From the NCBI GenBank assembly GCA_963422685.1, contig OY730442.1, forward strand, positions 1,550,001 through 1,614,000: 64,000 nucleotides of DNA. Reading direction: 5' to 3'. The position numbers and the translations under genes were made by a program. The notes beneath the pieces are model-generated. The model was given only the letters and a program-made list of their open reading frames with translations, searched no databases and was not told the origin of the DNA. Shown here piece after piece: positions 1-8,799 of this stretch (position 1 is its first letter; each line of letters starts with the position of its first letter). The DNA is from Spongiihabitans sp963422685. Lineage in GTDB: Bacteria > Pseudomonadota > Gammaproteobacteria > Arenicellales > Poriferihabitantaceae.

Positions 1-2
1 TA

Positions 3-569
3 TTGCCTGGTGAGCCCCTTAGTAAATGGCGCAGTGTTATGGAGCAATGGGTAGATCATATTGACGACTATTCCGGTGTAAGCGACAAGTTCAGAACTGA
101 CTATGCAGAGTTGCACGTGCACGCACCTCGCGAGGTCGGTTTTGAGCATATCAACGCCAAGCTGAAGGAAAAGATCACCGAACGCTTTCTGGTGCCAGGC
201 GAAGACTCCACCATTCAGATGCACAACCATGAGTTTTTTGATCATCTTACATCCTATGCCGACATCATTTTGCCGGGTATGGCAAAGACTGACCTGGATA
301 TATTCTGGAAGGCTCGTGATGAATACGACAAATTTGATTGGGAAGAGAAACTACTGAAACATTCCTGGCTGCTTGACCTGGGCGTATTGATGTCCGAACC
401 GGCAATTCGATTCAATGGAATGGCGGGTGAATGTCTCTGGGGCTGTGCGTGCTGGGTAGTTGTGCCTTACGACCAGATGCGAGGAGACGCGCTGCCGCCG
501 GCGGACCGCACATCGATTTTGGCCGCAGGCATTGACATGATGACCAAGACGGTTGTAGCAACACCGTAA
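3..569 (+). CDS. Unrecognised His/Cys-rich protein (5' end outside window)
   Basis: The reading frame is open from the left edge and stops at 567-569, so the true start probably lies upstream; the apparent TTG at position 3 has no visible ribosome site. I do not recognise the family. The 188 visible residues are soluble and acidic, with an HVH motif at residues 38-40, a cluster HNHEFFDH at 74-81, and three cysteines in CLWGCACW (144, 148, 150). These could be metal ligands. The cysteine spacing C-x3-C-x-C is close to, but not the same as, the C-x2-C-x-C metal motif of nitrile hydratase alpha and thiocyanate hydrolase gamma subunits, and nothing else resembles those proteins. The genes downstream on the same strand encode a CobW GTPase, cobalt uptake and an amidase, so a metal-dependent role is a reasonable guess and no more. 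Confidence 0.6.
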   Translation: MPGEPLSKWRSVMEQWVDHIDDYSGVSDKFRTDYAELHVHAPREVGFEHINAKLKEKITERFLVPGEDSTIQMHNHEFFDHLTSYADIILPGMAKTDLDIFWKARDEYDKFDWEEKLLKHSWLLDLGVLMSEPAIRFNGMAGECLWGCACWVVVPYDQMRGDALPPADRTSILAAGIDMMTKTVVATP

Positions 570-695
570 CCCCAAGGTAATCCGAGGGTAATTGCATGGA
601 AAACGGCAAGAATCCGATGGCTATTTATAGCGGTTGGGTGCTTGCCCCCATGTGCGCAGAGTAGTGGATATGAAAAACATCCTAGAGAAAATATA

Positions 696-1685
696 ATGAT
701 TGGCCCCCAAACTGAAAAAGACTCACGTATACCGGTTACGGTGGTGACCGGTTTTCTTGGTTCAGGAAAAACCACGCTGATTAACCGCATCCTCTGCAAC
801 CAGCATGGGCGCAAGGTAGCGGTCATTGTTAACGAATTTGGCGAGGTCAGTATTGACGGTCAATTGATCGTTCAGAATGACCAGGAAGATTTGGTGGAAT
901 TCAACAATGGCTGCTTATGTTGTACGGTACGAGGCGATTTAATTGATACGCTGGCCAGACTGCAGGAGCGATCAGAACTGGATGCAATTTTGATCGAAAC
1001 CACTGGATTGGCCGATCCTGCGCCAGTCGCGTCCACTTTTTTTCTGGCGGACGAGTTGACCTCGAAAACCCGGCTTGATTCCTTTGTTGCATTGGCCGAC
1101 GCGGTCAATCTTGAACAAAACCTTGCACAAAGTGAAGAGGCCCAGGAGCAGATTGCATTCGCTGATATTATTTTGCTCAACAAAGCCGATCTGGTCTCGA
1201 AAGAGAAGTTGGCCGAGGTAGAGCGCACCATTCGGAAATCCAATCCGTTTGCCAGGGTCTACCATACCGAGCACAGCGAAATTGATATTGGGAAGGTTGT
1301 CGGCGTTGGTGCTTTTGAGCTGGAGGCAAAGTTACAGGTAGACCCAACATTTCTGGATGATCTTGAGCACGAGCATGATCAGGCGGTCGGTTCGTTCGTA
1401 CTGCGGGAAGAACACCCGATAGATATGAATCGGTTCATGCTGTGGTTAACGCCGTTACTGGCAGAACGAGGTGATGATATTTATAGAACGAAGGGAATTT
1501 TTAATGCCCGGGGATTTAAAGATCGCATGGTATTTCAGAGCGTACGGATGTTGACTTCCATGCAACCCGACAGGCCATGGAAGCCAGACGAATCAAGAGT
1601 CACCGAATATGTGGTGATCGGACGCAACCTTGACCGGAAAGAATTTGCCGAAGGACTTGCGAGCTGTGCAGTATCTGGCGCTTAG
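696..1685 (+). CDS. CobW/P47K-type metal-chaperone GTPase
   Basis: A 329-residue G3E-family GTPase of the CobW/YjiA/P47K group, which binds metal and GTP and is thought to deliver metal to a client protein in the cytoplasm. Walker A is GFLGSGKTT (residues 19-27); the metal-binding CxCC motif GCLCC is at 72-76; a Walker-B-like ETTGLADP and the guanine-specificity motif NKAD follow; the C-terminal part is the CobW C domain. I chose the ATG at 696, preceded by AGAGAAA, over a TTG at 642 that would add 18 unconserved residues. It lies between the unknown His/Cys-rich protein and the cobalt transporter cbtBA, so cobalt is the likely metal. P47K relatives serve as activators of cobalt or iron nitrile hydratases in some bacteria; that role here is inference. 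Confidence 0.9.
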   Translation: MIGPQTEKDSRIPVTVVTGFLGSGKTTLINRILCNQHGRKVAVIVNEFGEVSIDGQLIVQNDQEDLVEFNNGCLCCTVRGDLIDTLARLQERSELDAILIETTGLADPAPVASTFFLADELTSKTRLDSFVALADAVNLEQNLAQSEEAQEQIAFADIILLNKADLVSKEKLAEVERTIRKSNPFARVYHTEHSEIDIGKVVGVGAFELEAKLQVDPTFLDDLEHEHDQAVGSFVLREEHPIDMNRFMLWLTPLLAERGDDIYRTKGIFNARGFKDRMVFQSVRMLTSMQPDRPWKPDESRVTEYVVIGRNLDRKEFAEGLASCAVSGA

Positions 1686-1776
1686 GGGAAATGATAGCGA
1701 AATCTTTAATCTGGTAATCAAAAAAATTTTCAAATCAAACTTAAATCAAACTTAAACCTAACAGGAGACATAAAAA

Positions 1777-1974
1777 ATGAGTGCTATACCACAATCAATG
1801 AGTCGATTTGCTCATATTCAAACCATATCGGTACCGTGGTCGAAGGTGATCGGAATAAGCGCCGCAATTTTGACTGGTGTATTCATCATTTACGCGGTTG
1901 GTTTCGCCTCTCCGGAAATTATTCATAATGTTGCGCACGATGGACGTCACGGAATGGCGTTTCCCTGTCACTGA
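1777..1974 (+). CDS. cbtB: Cobalt transporter subunit CbtB
   Basis: A 65-residue protein with one membrane helix (about residues 25-45) and the C-terminal histidine-rich signature of CbtB, HDGRHGMAFPCH, likely to bind cobalt. CbtB and CbtA form a proposed secondary cobalt importer, first noticed through association with B12 riboswitches. The start has a strong ribosome site (AGGAG, 9 nt upstream). The 91-nt leader is A/T-rich with a small direct repeat (AAATCAAACTT twice at about 1731-1752) and is too short to hold a full cobalamin riboswitch. cbtA follows after 12 nt. Confidence 0.9.
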   Translation: MSAIPQSMSRFAHIQTISVPWSKVIGISAAILTGVFIIYAVGFASPEIIHNVAHDGRHGMAFPCH

Positions 1975-1986
1975 GGAATCAGCTTC

Positions 1987-2712
1987 ATGACAGGCGGTTT
2001 CATTTATCGCATTTTCCTCACCGCAGTGATTGCTGGAGGGATTGCGGGCTTGGTGCTGGCAAGTATTCAGCAGTTCACCGTTGTGCCGATGATTCTTGAA
2101 GCTGAAACCTATGAGACTGGCAGTGATGATCACAGTCATGCTCAGCAAGACACCAGTTTAAGTGTGGGGCATACACACGAACAAGCCTGGGGGCCACAAA
2201 ATGGACTCCAACGAAGCTTCTTCACGTTTGTCAACACCATGATCGTGGGTATAGGCTTTGCGCTGTTGCTGGTCGCCTGTTATGCAATTCGGGCAATTAT
2301 TATTGAGTCCGGTATCAATTGGCGATGGGGTATGCTGTGGGGGCTCGGCGGATTTACCGCATTCCACCTGGCTCCTGCCCTCGGAATACCTCCAGAGCTG
2401 CCAGGTGCGGCAGCGGCTGAATTAAGTGGGCGTCAGGGATGGTGGTTACTCGCGGTGGTGTTGACGGCCAGCGGTTTGTTATTTCTCGCTTTTGTACCAG
2501 GCGGTTTTAAGTGGTTTGGTTTCGGGTTGATCGCAATACCCCATCTGCTGGGGGCCCCACAGCCCGACAGCCATGTCGGTTTGGCGCCAGCCGAACTCGA
2601 AAGCGCGTTTATATACACGTCGCTGGCTACCAATGCGATTTTCTGGGTTGTGCTCGGGTCCGTTACCGCTTTTTTATACGATCGATTCGGGCGTGGCGCA
2701 GCGGCCACATGA
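1987..2712 (+). CDS. cbtA: Cobalt transporter subunit CbtA
   Basis: A 241-residue integral membrane protein of the CbtA family. The N-terminal helix (residues about 8-30) is followed by a periplasmic His-rich stretch with HSH and HTH (about 48-63), then four or five further hydrophobic helices. It begins 12 nt after cbtB, so the two are surely cotranscribed, and it should form the membrane body of the cobalt importer. The gene is followed 37 nt later by a peroxiredoxin. Together with the CobW GTPase upstream this forms a cobalt acquisition and delivery unit. No break or unusual feature is visible. Confidence 0.9.
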   Translation: MTGGFIYRIFLTAVIAGGIAGLVLASIQQFTVVPMILEAETYETGSDDHSHAQQDTSLSVGHTHEQAWGPQNGLQRSFFTFVNTMIVGIGFALLLVACYAIRAIIIESGINWRWGMLWGLGGFTAFHLAPALGIPPELPGAAAAELSGRQGWWLLAVVLTASGLLFLAFVPGGFKWFGFGLIAIPHLLGAPQPDSHVGLAPAELESAFIYTSLATNAIFWVVLGSVTAFLYDRFGRGAAAT

Positions 2713-2749
2713 ATGCGACCCTGGTACTGCCGTGCAGGAGAAAAGAGAA

Positions 2750-3244
2750 ATGAGTATTGCGGTTGGCGACAAAATTCCATCCGTTGTTTTGAAGTACATG
2801 GGTCCGGACGGGCCTGTTGATGTACGTGACATTTCTACGGGGGAAATTTGCAGCGGCAAAAAAGTCGTGATGTTTGGTTTGCCCGGCGCGTTTACACCTG
2901 TTTGTTCGGCGCAGCATCTTCCAGGTTTTGTAGAAAAAGCAGCGGCGATAAAAGCCAGGGGCGTGGACAGCGTGGTGTGTGTATCGGGAAACGATCCGTT
3001 TGTTATGCAAGCATGGGCTGAAGCGCAAAATGCAGGTGACAACATAATCATGCTTTCTGACCACAAAGCCGAATTTACAAACGCCATGGGTCTGACTCTT
3101 AATCTCTCTGATTTTGGTCTGGGGAGTCGGTCAGAGCGTTATGCAATGATCGTTGATGATGGCGTCGTCAGGGCGCTGCATATCGAAGAAAGCATACTTG
3201 CCTGTGCGGTTAGCAGCAGTGAGGCGTTGCTCGCCGAGTTATGA
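2750..3244 (+). CDS. Peroxiredoxin, Prx5-like
   Basis: A 164-residue peroxiredoxin that reduces peroxides with a thiol donor. The peroxidatic cysteine is Cys52 in PGAFTPVCSAQHLPG, the hallmark of the Prx5 branch (AhpC-TSA/redoxin fold). An open frame extends upstream to 2573, but the ATG at 2750 has a good ribosome site (AGGAGAAAAGAG) and matches the normal N terminus of the family. The gene sits between cobalt uptake and the amidase on the same strand, where it may limit oxidative damage caused by redox-active metal. That role is inference; the family assignment is firm. Confidence 0.9.
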   Translation: MSIAVGDKIPSVVLKYMGPDGPVDVRDISTGEICSGKKVVMFGLPGAFTPVCSAQHLPGFVEKAAAIKARGVDSVVCVSGNDPFVMQAWAEAQNAGDNIIMLSDHKAEFTNAMGLTLNLSDFGLGSRSERYAMIVDDGVVRALHIEESILACAVSSSEALLAEL

Positions 3245-3384
3245 ACGCGGGCCCCACTGGAAACCTTGGGAAAACCTTGCCCTTGCATCAAACCTCTTTA
3301 ACGTAAATTTGCTTTTAGACAAATCATCGTAATCTGTTGCGAAAGTGAATTTAACATTTATAAACTACTCTACAGGAGCGAATT

Positions 3385-4425
3385 ATGTACCACGGCGATA
3401 TTTCAAGCAGTAAAGATACGGTCGGCGTAGCCGTCGTAAACTATAAAATGCCGCGCTTGCACACCAAGGCGGAAGTGGTTGATAACTGCCACAAGATTGC
3501 AGATATGATGGTGGGTATGAAGGCGGGACTTCCCGGGATGGATTTATGTATTTTCCCGGAATACAGCACCCACGGTATCATGTACGACGAAAAGGAAATG
3601 TACGAAACTGCTTCGGCCTGCCCGGGAGAGGAAACCGAAATTTTTGGCGAAGCCTGCCGCAGGGCCAAAGTCTGGGGCGTATTTTCATTAACCGGAGAAC
3701 GGCACGAGGAACACCCGGATAAAGCACCTTACAACACCCTCATCTTAATGAACGATAAAGGCGAGGTGGTGCAAAAATATCGCAAAATTATGCCCTGGGT
3801 GCCGATTGAAGGATGGTATCCCGGCAACTGCACATATGTCAGTGAAGGACCAAAAGGCATGAAAATGAGTTTGATAATTTGTGATGACGGCAACTATCCT
3901 GAAATATGGCGCGACTGCGCCATGAAAGGTGCCGAGCTCATTATTCGTTGTCAGGGATATATGTATCCGGCAAAAGAGCAGCAGGTAATTATGGCCAAGG
4001 CAATGGCATGGGCCAACAATAGTTATGTTGCGGTTGCCAATGCAGCGGGTTTTGACGGTGTTTATTCCTATTTCGGTCATTCCGCCATTATTGGTTTTGA
4101 TGGACGCACCCTGGGCGAATGCGGTGAAGAAGAAAACGGAATTCAATATGCGGCAATTTCTCTTTCATTAATTCGCGATGCACGGCGTAATGGTCAGTCT
4201 GAGAACCATCTGTTTAAATTACTGCATCGTGGATACACCGGCATGATTAATTCTGGCGATGGAGATCAGGGGCTGGCTGTGTGCCCATACGACTTTTACA
4301 GCAAGTGGATTAACGACCCGGACGCAACCCGCGAAATGGTTGAAGAAATCACACGGGAAACCGTCGGAACGGATGAATGTGAAATGGACGGGATTCCTAA
4401 CCGGAAAACAGCAGCGCATCGTTAG
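3385..4425 (+). CDS. amiE: Aliphatic amidase
   Basis: A 346-residue nitrilase-superfamily enzyme, the same length as Pseudomonas aeruginosa AmiE and very similar along its whole length. It hydrolyses short aliphatic amides to the carboxylate and ammonium (EC 3.5.1.4). All four catalytic positions are present: Glu59 (FPEYS), Lys134 (KYRKI), Glu142 (PIEGW) and Cys166 (IICDDGNY). Formamidases (AmiF) are close relatives, but the N terminus, length and conserved blocks fit AmiE better. The start has a clear ribosome site (CAGGAG, 8 nt upstream). A leader of about 140 nt separates it from the peroxiredoxin, so it may have its own promoter; a terminator follows. Cobalt supply genes upstream suggest it could act after a cobalt nitrile hydratase, which is not in this window. 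Confidence 0.95.
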   Translation: MYHGDISSSKDTVGVAVVNYKMPRLHTKAEVVDNCHKIADMMVGMKAGLPGMDLCIFPEYSTHGIMYDEKEMYETASACPGEETEIFGEACRRAKVWGVFSLTGERHEEHPDKAPYNTLILMNDKGEVVQKYRKIMPWVPIEGWYPGNCTYVSEGPKGMKMSLIICDDGNYPEIWRDCAMKGAELIIRCQGYMYPAKEQQVIMAKAMAWANNSYVAVANAAGFDGVYSYFGHSAIIGFDGRTLGECGEEENGIQYAAISLSLIRDARRNGQSENHLFKLLHRGYTGMINSGDGDQGLAVCPYDFYSKWINDPDATREMVEEITRETVGTDECEMDGIPNRKTAAHR

Positions 4426-4442
4426 GCTTAATTGCTGGTCAG

Positions 4443-4474
4443 AGAAACGGGAGCAATTGCTCTCGTTTCTTTTT
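4443..4474 (+). terminator. Rho-independent terminator after amiE
   Basis: A hairpin with 13-nt arms (GAAACGGGAGCAA with TTGCTCTCGTTTC, one G-U pair) is followed by a run of Ts. It lies 18 nt after the amiE stop and ends transcription before the ATPase gene at 4519. Confidence 0.8.
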
Positions 4475-4518
4475 GTACACCCTGAAATCTTTACAAGTAA
4501 TGCGATGCGGACGGAACG

Positions 4519-5316
4519 ATGCTCCTCACAGAATATTTAATAACCAGGGAACCTTATTACAAACCATCCGGTAACGAAATCAAGCACTACCTGGCCGCGC
4601 ATGCAGACCGTACGCCAATTATTTTAAAAGGCCCGACTGGCTGCGGTAAAACCCGGTTCATTGAGTATCTGTCATGGAAATTAAAGATACCGATGATTAC
4701 CGTTTCCTGTCACGAGGATATGACGGCGTCAGACCTGGTTGGCCGGTTCCTGCTGGATGCAAATGGCACAGTGTGGCATGACGGTCCACTGACGTTGTCA
4801 GTACGCCACGGCGCAATCTGCTATCTTGATGAAATCGTGGAAGCGCGTCAGGACACAAGCGTTGTTATTCATTCTCTTACCGATCATCGGAGAATGCTTT
4901 CGCTGGAAAAAAAGAACGAAATCATCGAGGCACACCCTGATTTTCATCTGGTCATCTCCTACAACCCGGGATACCAAAGCGTGTTAAAAGATCTGAAGGA
5001 ATCCACAAAACAGCGATTCGGCGCGATTAATTTCACCTACCCGGAACCCGCAGTTGAAGCGGAAATTGTTTCCCGGGAATCGGGGATTGATCCTGAAACA
5101 AGCGCCAGACTGATAAAAATTGCGGAGCGATCCCGCAATCTTAAAGGCCATGGTCTTGAAGAAGGTTGTTCAACCCGAATGTTGATCCACGTGGGAAAAT
5201 TGATCAGTCGGGGAATTCCACTGGGCGAGGCCTGCGAAATCGCGCTGATATCTCCACTCACTGACGATCAGGATATTCGTCGGGCTCTCGGAGCGGCTAT
5301 TGCGGCTTGCGCCTGA
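4519..5316 (+). CDS. CbbQ/NirQ/NorQ-type AAA+ ATPase
   Basis: A 265-residue MoxR-class AAA+ ATPase. Walker A is GPTGCGKT at about residues 38-45 and Walker B is ICYLDEI (about 101-107); the C terminus carries the CbbQ-type domain. Members pair with a VWA protein (CbbO, NorD) and remodel or activate a client enzyme, for example Rubisco or nitric oxide reductase. The partner follows immediately, as usual. The gene lies just after the amiE terminator. AAA+ proteins also accompany amidases in other bacteria (AmiB in the Pseudomonas ami operon), so the client could be an enzyme of nitrile or amide metabolism; this is inference. The ribosome site is weak (GGACGGAACG). Confidence 0.9.
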   Translation: MLLTEYLITREPYYKPSGNEIKHYLAAHADRTPIILKGPTGCGKTRFIEYLSWKLKIPMITVSCHEDMTASDLVGRFLLDANGTVWHDGPLTLSVRHGAICYLDEIVEARQDTSVVIHSLTDHRRMLSLEKKNEIIEAHPDFHLVISYNPGYQSVLKDLKESTKQRFGAINFTYPEPAVEAEIVSRESGIDPETSARLIKIAERSRNLKGHGLEEGCSTRMLIHVGKLISRGIPLGEACEIALISPLTDDQDIRRALGAAIAACA

Positions 5317-5335
5317 TCAGTTACGCCAGGCAGGT

Positions 5336-7612
5336 ATGAGCCCGCGCACAAAACCCGGTTTCCTCAGCGTCGTCGCCGACAACGGGAAACTGGCGAATGA
5401 AGTTGTTGCAGGCCGGGTGCTTGATCATTCTTTTCCGCAAGCCTATGCGGCACGGTGGCTTCGAGCCTGCCGCCGGCTGGACCAGGCAGGATATGGCAAA
5501 GGTGTGGTAACGGCGTATACGCGGTATTCCGGTGAGCTGGTGCAGAAAATCGACCCCATCGATATTTTACAGTTGGCCGATGTGGTTTCCTCGGTCGCCA
5601 TCAAATCAGGCAGAGTTGCCGCACAAGAACTGCCGTCCGCAGCAGTTAAAGCCGCGACCCGCTTGAAAGGTGATGCCTGGATATTTCGTACCTGGCTTGG
5701 TCTGATGGAACGATTTGCCCATTTAGCACCGGAATCAATGCTCATTGTTCTGCAAAAAATGGATTATTTGCTGAGTCGGTTAAATGTGTCCAGACTGGAG
5801 TCCTGGCTGCTGGCGGGTGTGCGGTCAGCGGGTGCTGATTCCGGTCGTCGGTTGCAATTTTTCACCTTTGCCAATCCGGAGGCGGAGCGATGGCTGGAGC
5901 GTGAATCCGGGTCGGTAACTTTTGCCGACGTGCAACGCGAGCTGAAAAGCTATATGAACGCATTGTGGGGTATTCGACAACCGCTGCGCGAAACCTCGAT
6001 GCACGCGCCCGATCATGTATGGCGGCGGGCGACTTTTGGCGGCGGCCTGATTTATATGCCGCCGGCGTTTCCTGGTTACAGAGGAGCTCAGGCATCGGAC
6101 TTATACCGGGCGGGCGTTGCACATATTGGCGCACACCTGCGTTACTCCGGCAAGCCGTTTCCCGTGCTGAAATTAAAACCTGTGCAGGTCGCATTAATAT
6201 CCTTGATCGAAGATGCGCGTGTGGAGTATTTGGCGATGCGTGAATTTCCGGGCCTGCGACGTTTGTGGCTGCCGTTTCATATTGCCCTGGCGAGTGGCGT
6301 AATGACTGCGCCGAGTCTGCTGGCCAGATTATCCCGCGCATTGATGGACCCTGATTACCAGGATGCCGATGGCTGGATTCGCCGTGGCCGTGAAATGGTG
6401 GATGCGAACCGGGATAATTGGGATGCTGATGTCAGTCGCGAGATAGGCGGTTTGCTCGGTAACAACCTTGGGCAGATGCGCGTACAGTTTAATGCCAAAA
6501 CCTATGTGGTTGAGCCCGCGTATCGGGATGATAATCGCGGTCTGTGGGATTTTGCAGAGCAACAATCAGCGATGGAAATGGAAATGTCGTTTGATTCCGT
6601 ACAAATCAACCAGCTTGAGGACCAACAACAACCTGCGGACGATGAACGTGACGAGCACGAACAGACTGACGATGAAGCAGCCCCGATTTCGGTTCAGGTC
6701 ACCGAAGAAGAGGGCATTCCCGTTGCGCGGTATTCCGAGTATGACTACCTGACCGGGCGCAAACGCCGGGAATGGACGACGGTCGTTGAATTTGTGCCGA
6801 AGCCAGGACCACTGCGGATGGTCGAAAATACGCTGGAACAACACGCCGATGTAGTGAACAGGATTAAGCTGCTGATCAGCAATGCGCGTGTAAGCCGGCC
6901 GCAAAGGATACGTAAACAACATGAAGGCGACTATTTGGATATTGACGCATGTATCGAGTCTGTGATTGAGCAAAGGTCAGGCGAACAACCCGACCCCCGG
7001 GTTTATGCCCGCACAGAACGTCGATACCGGGACCTGTCGGTATTGGTCTTACTGGATATTTCAGAGTCAACCAATGACTATGTCAAAGGCTCAAAATCAA
7101 GGGTGATTGATATCGAATGCCAGGCCACAGCACTGCTGGCCCATGCGATGTCTGGTTTGGGCGACCCGTTTGCCATCGCCGCATTTTGCTCAGATCAACG
7201 CGAAGAAGTGCGTTATTACCGGGTGAAAAACTTCGATACGCCCTATGAAAAACGCCCCCAGTCTTGTCTGGCGGGCTTGTCAGGAGGGTACTCAACACGT
7301 TTAGGGGCGGCGATCAGACATGCCGGCGCAGACATTAAAACCCGGTTAACACACCGGCGACTGATTCTGGTTCTGTCCGACGGTGAGCCGTCGGACATTG
7401 ATATTCTCGACAAGAATTATCTGGTTGAGGATGCACGCCATGCCGTACACACCATGGCCAGGGACGGAATTGACGTGTTTTGTGTGGCCCTTGATACGGG
7501 AGGAGAAAATTACCTGACGCGCATTTTCGGACCGAGAAACTTCGTGCAGATAAACAAATTGGAATCCCTGCCCGAACGCTTGCCCATGTTGTATTTTAGA
7601 TTAACTGCCTGA
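5336..7612 (+). CDS. CbbO/NorD-type VWA-domain protein
   Basis: A 758-residue partner of the preceding AAA+ ATPase. The N-terminal two thirds are the helical CbbO/NorD region. An acidic, low-complexity linker (about residues 420-460, rich in D, E and Q) follows. The C-terminal von Willebrand A domain (about 560-758) has the metal-ion-dependent adhesion site DISES and the downstream LSDGEPSD. In characterised pairs the VWA protein recognises the client and recruits the ATPase hexamer. I chose the ATG at 5336, 19 nt after the ATPase stop and preceded by AGGCAGG; a TTG at 5300 inside the previous gene is possible. The aquaporin gene starts 4 nt after the stop, pointing to one operon. Confidence 0.9.
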   Translation: MSPRTKPGFLSVVADNGKLANEVVAGRVLDHSFPQAYAARWLRACRRLDQAGYGKGVVTAYTRYSGELVQKIDPIDILQLADVVSSVAIKSGRVAAQELPSAAVKAATRLKGDAWIFRTWLGLMERFAHLAPESMLIVLQKMDYLLSRLNVSRLESWLLAGVRSAGADSGRRLQFFTFANPEAERWLERESGSVTFADVQRELKSYMNALWGIRQPLRETSMHAPDHVWRRATFGGGLIYMPPAFPGYRGAQASDLYRAGVAHIGAHLRYSGKPFPVLKLKPVQVALISLIEDARVEYLAMREFPGLRRLWLPFHIALASGVMTAPSLLARLSRALMDPDYQDADGWIRRGREMVDANRDNWDADVSREIGGLLGNNLGQMRVQFNAKTYVVEPAYRDDNRGLWDFAEQQSAMEMEMSFDSVQINQLEDQQQPADDERDEHEQTDDEAAPISVQVTEEEGIPVARYSEYDYLTGRKRREWTTVVEFVPKPGPLRMVENTLEQHADVVNRIKLLISNARVSRPQRIRKQHEGDYLDIDACIESVIEQRSGEQPDPRVYARTERRYRDLSVLVLLDISESTNDYVKGSKSRVIDIECQATALLAHAMSGLGDPFAIAAFCSDQREEVRYYRVKNFDTPYEKRPQSCLAGLSGGYSTRLGAAIRHAGADIKTRLTHRRLILVLSDGEPSDIDILDKNYLVEDARHAVHTMARDGIDVFCVALDTGGENYLTRIFGPRNFVQINKLESLPERLPMLYFRLTA

Positions 7613-7616
7613 CTGG

Positions 7617-8300
7617 ATGTTCTGCCCTTTCAATATGGATGACTACCGAAAATACCTGTGTGAATTGATCGGCACTTTTGCCCTGGTGTTTTTTGCTGCC
7701 GGCGCTGTGATGATTGACGACATCGCCGGGGCACTTGGACCTTTGGGCGCAGGCATCGCATCAGGCGCAATTATAACTGTTGTCATCTATACCTTCGGCC
7801 ATGTATCCGGCGCCCATGTCAATCCGGCACTGTCCATGGCCGCTGTGGTTCTCGGCCAACTGCAAAAACGCCTGCTGGCGGGTTACATCATGGCGCAAAT
7901 GACCGGCTCGGCCCTGGCCGGGCTTTTCCTGTTTTGGGTTATCGGCGACTATGGGAAAATGGGGGCCAACATACCAAATACCGCCATCGGCGTGACGCCA
8001 TTTCGTGCATTTATCATCGAAGTGTTTTTGTCTCTTTTGCTGATGTGGGTTATTTGCGGCACCGCATATCATAAATCGGCGCTAAATAAATTCGCTGGCC
8101 TGGCAATTGGTGCAACCGTTGGTATAGAGGTATTACTCATGGGGTCGTATGCAGGCGCGGCGATGAACCCGGCCCGGGCTTTCGGCCCCTATCTGGTGTA
8201 CGGTGATTTTTCCACCTACTGGATTTACCTGGTTGGGCCAATTGCGGGTATGTTGTCAGGCGCGTATCTGTATCTGTTTACACATGGGGGAAATCCATAG
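7617..8300 (+). CDS. Aquaporin / MIP-family channel
   Basis: A 227-residue major intrinsic protein with six membrane helices and both pore half-helices: HVNPAL near residue 63 and MNPARAFGP near residue 183. Channels of this family pass water or small neutral solutes such as glycerol, urea and ammonia. The gene begins 4 nt after the VWA gene, so it is cotranscribed with the ATPase pair and close to amiE. A plausible role is uptake of small amides or export of ammonia, doing the job AmiS/UreI channels do in other amidase operons; this is inference. An ATG at 7635 (MDDYRKY) is an equally possible start and would give the more usual N terminus. Confidence 0.9.
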   Translation: MFCPFNMDDYRKYLCELIGTFALVFFAAGAVMIDDIAGALGPLGAGIASGAIITVVIYTFGHVSGAHVNPALSMAAVVLGQLQKRLLAGYIMAQMTGSALAGLFLFWVIGDYGKMGANIPNTAIGVTPFRAFIIEVFLSLLLMWVICGTAYHKSALNKFAGLAIGATVGIEVLLMGSYAGAAMNPARAFGPYLVYGDFSTYWIYLVGPIAGMLSGAYLYLFTHGGNP

Positions 8301-8370
8301 TGATTCGTCCTGTTTAAGCCGCTTACTATAACTATTACTATTTTAAAACTATTCATACTGGAGAAGACAA

Positions 8371-8775
8371 ATGGCTGAGTGGCACAGTACAGCGGATAAT
8401 CGCTCATTCACGCGGGAAGGTTCAGAAGGTCGTAAAAATGACTTGCCGTTATATTACAACGCCCATGTATTTTGCTGCGTGAATGAACGCCCGCCCAAAC
8501 ACCGCAGAGGCTGTTGCTCTGCAAAGCGGTCCCGACTACTTTGCGACTACATGTGCAGACGAACCATGGCGCTGGGGCTGCGGGATATTCGAATCAACCA
8601 CGCTGGTTGTCTTAATCGTTGTGAAATGGGCCCGGTGATGGTGATTTATCCGGAGGGCATCTGGTATACCTATGCCACCGAACAGGACGTTGATGAAATC
8701 GTGCGCAGTCATATCATGGGTGGTAAATTGGTCGGGCGGCTGTTGCTAAAACCGGATGACGGACCACGTCACTAG
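8371..8775 (+). CDS. Thioredoxin-fold (Shethna-like) [2Fe-2S] ferredoxin
   Basis: A 134-residue protein with the thioredoxin-like [2Fe-2S] ferredoxin domain. The candidate cluster ligands follow the family pattern: cysteines in HVFCCVNERPP and RRGCC near the middle, then the conserved pair in AGCLNRCEMGPVMVIYPEG. The closing YPEGIWY segment is characteristic. An N-terminal extension of about 30 charged residues precedes the domain. The start has a good ribosome site (GGAGAAG). Such proteins carry single electrons in the cytoplasm; the partner is unknown. A paralogue of similar layout is encoded at 20596-21009, beside a broken molybdoenzyme operon. Confidence 0.85.
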   Translation: MAEWHSTADNRSFTREGSEGRKNDLPLYYNAHVFCCVNERPPKHRRGCCSAKRSRLLCDYMCRRTMALGLRDIRINHAGCLNRCEMGPVMVIYPEGIWYTYATEQDVDEIVRSHIMGGKLVGRLLLKPDDGPRH

Positions 8776-8799
8776 GGCAAATCAAATTTGGCCGGAAAG

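Noticed and set aside
1686..1776. Cobalamin riboswitch before cbtB
   Set aside because: cbtBA is often controlled this way, but the 91-nt leader is too short and lacks a recognisable B12 box.
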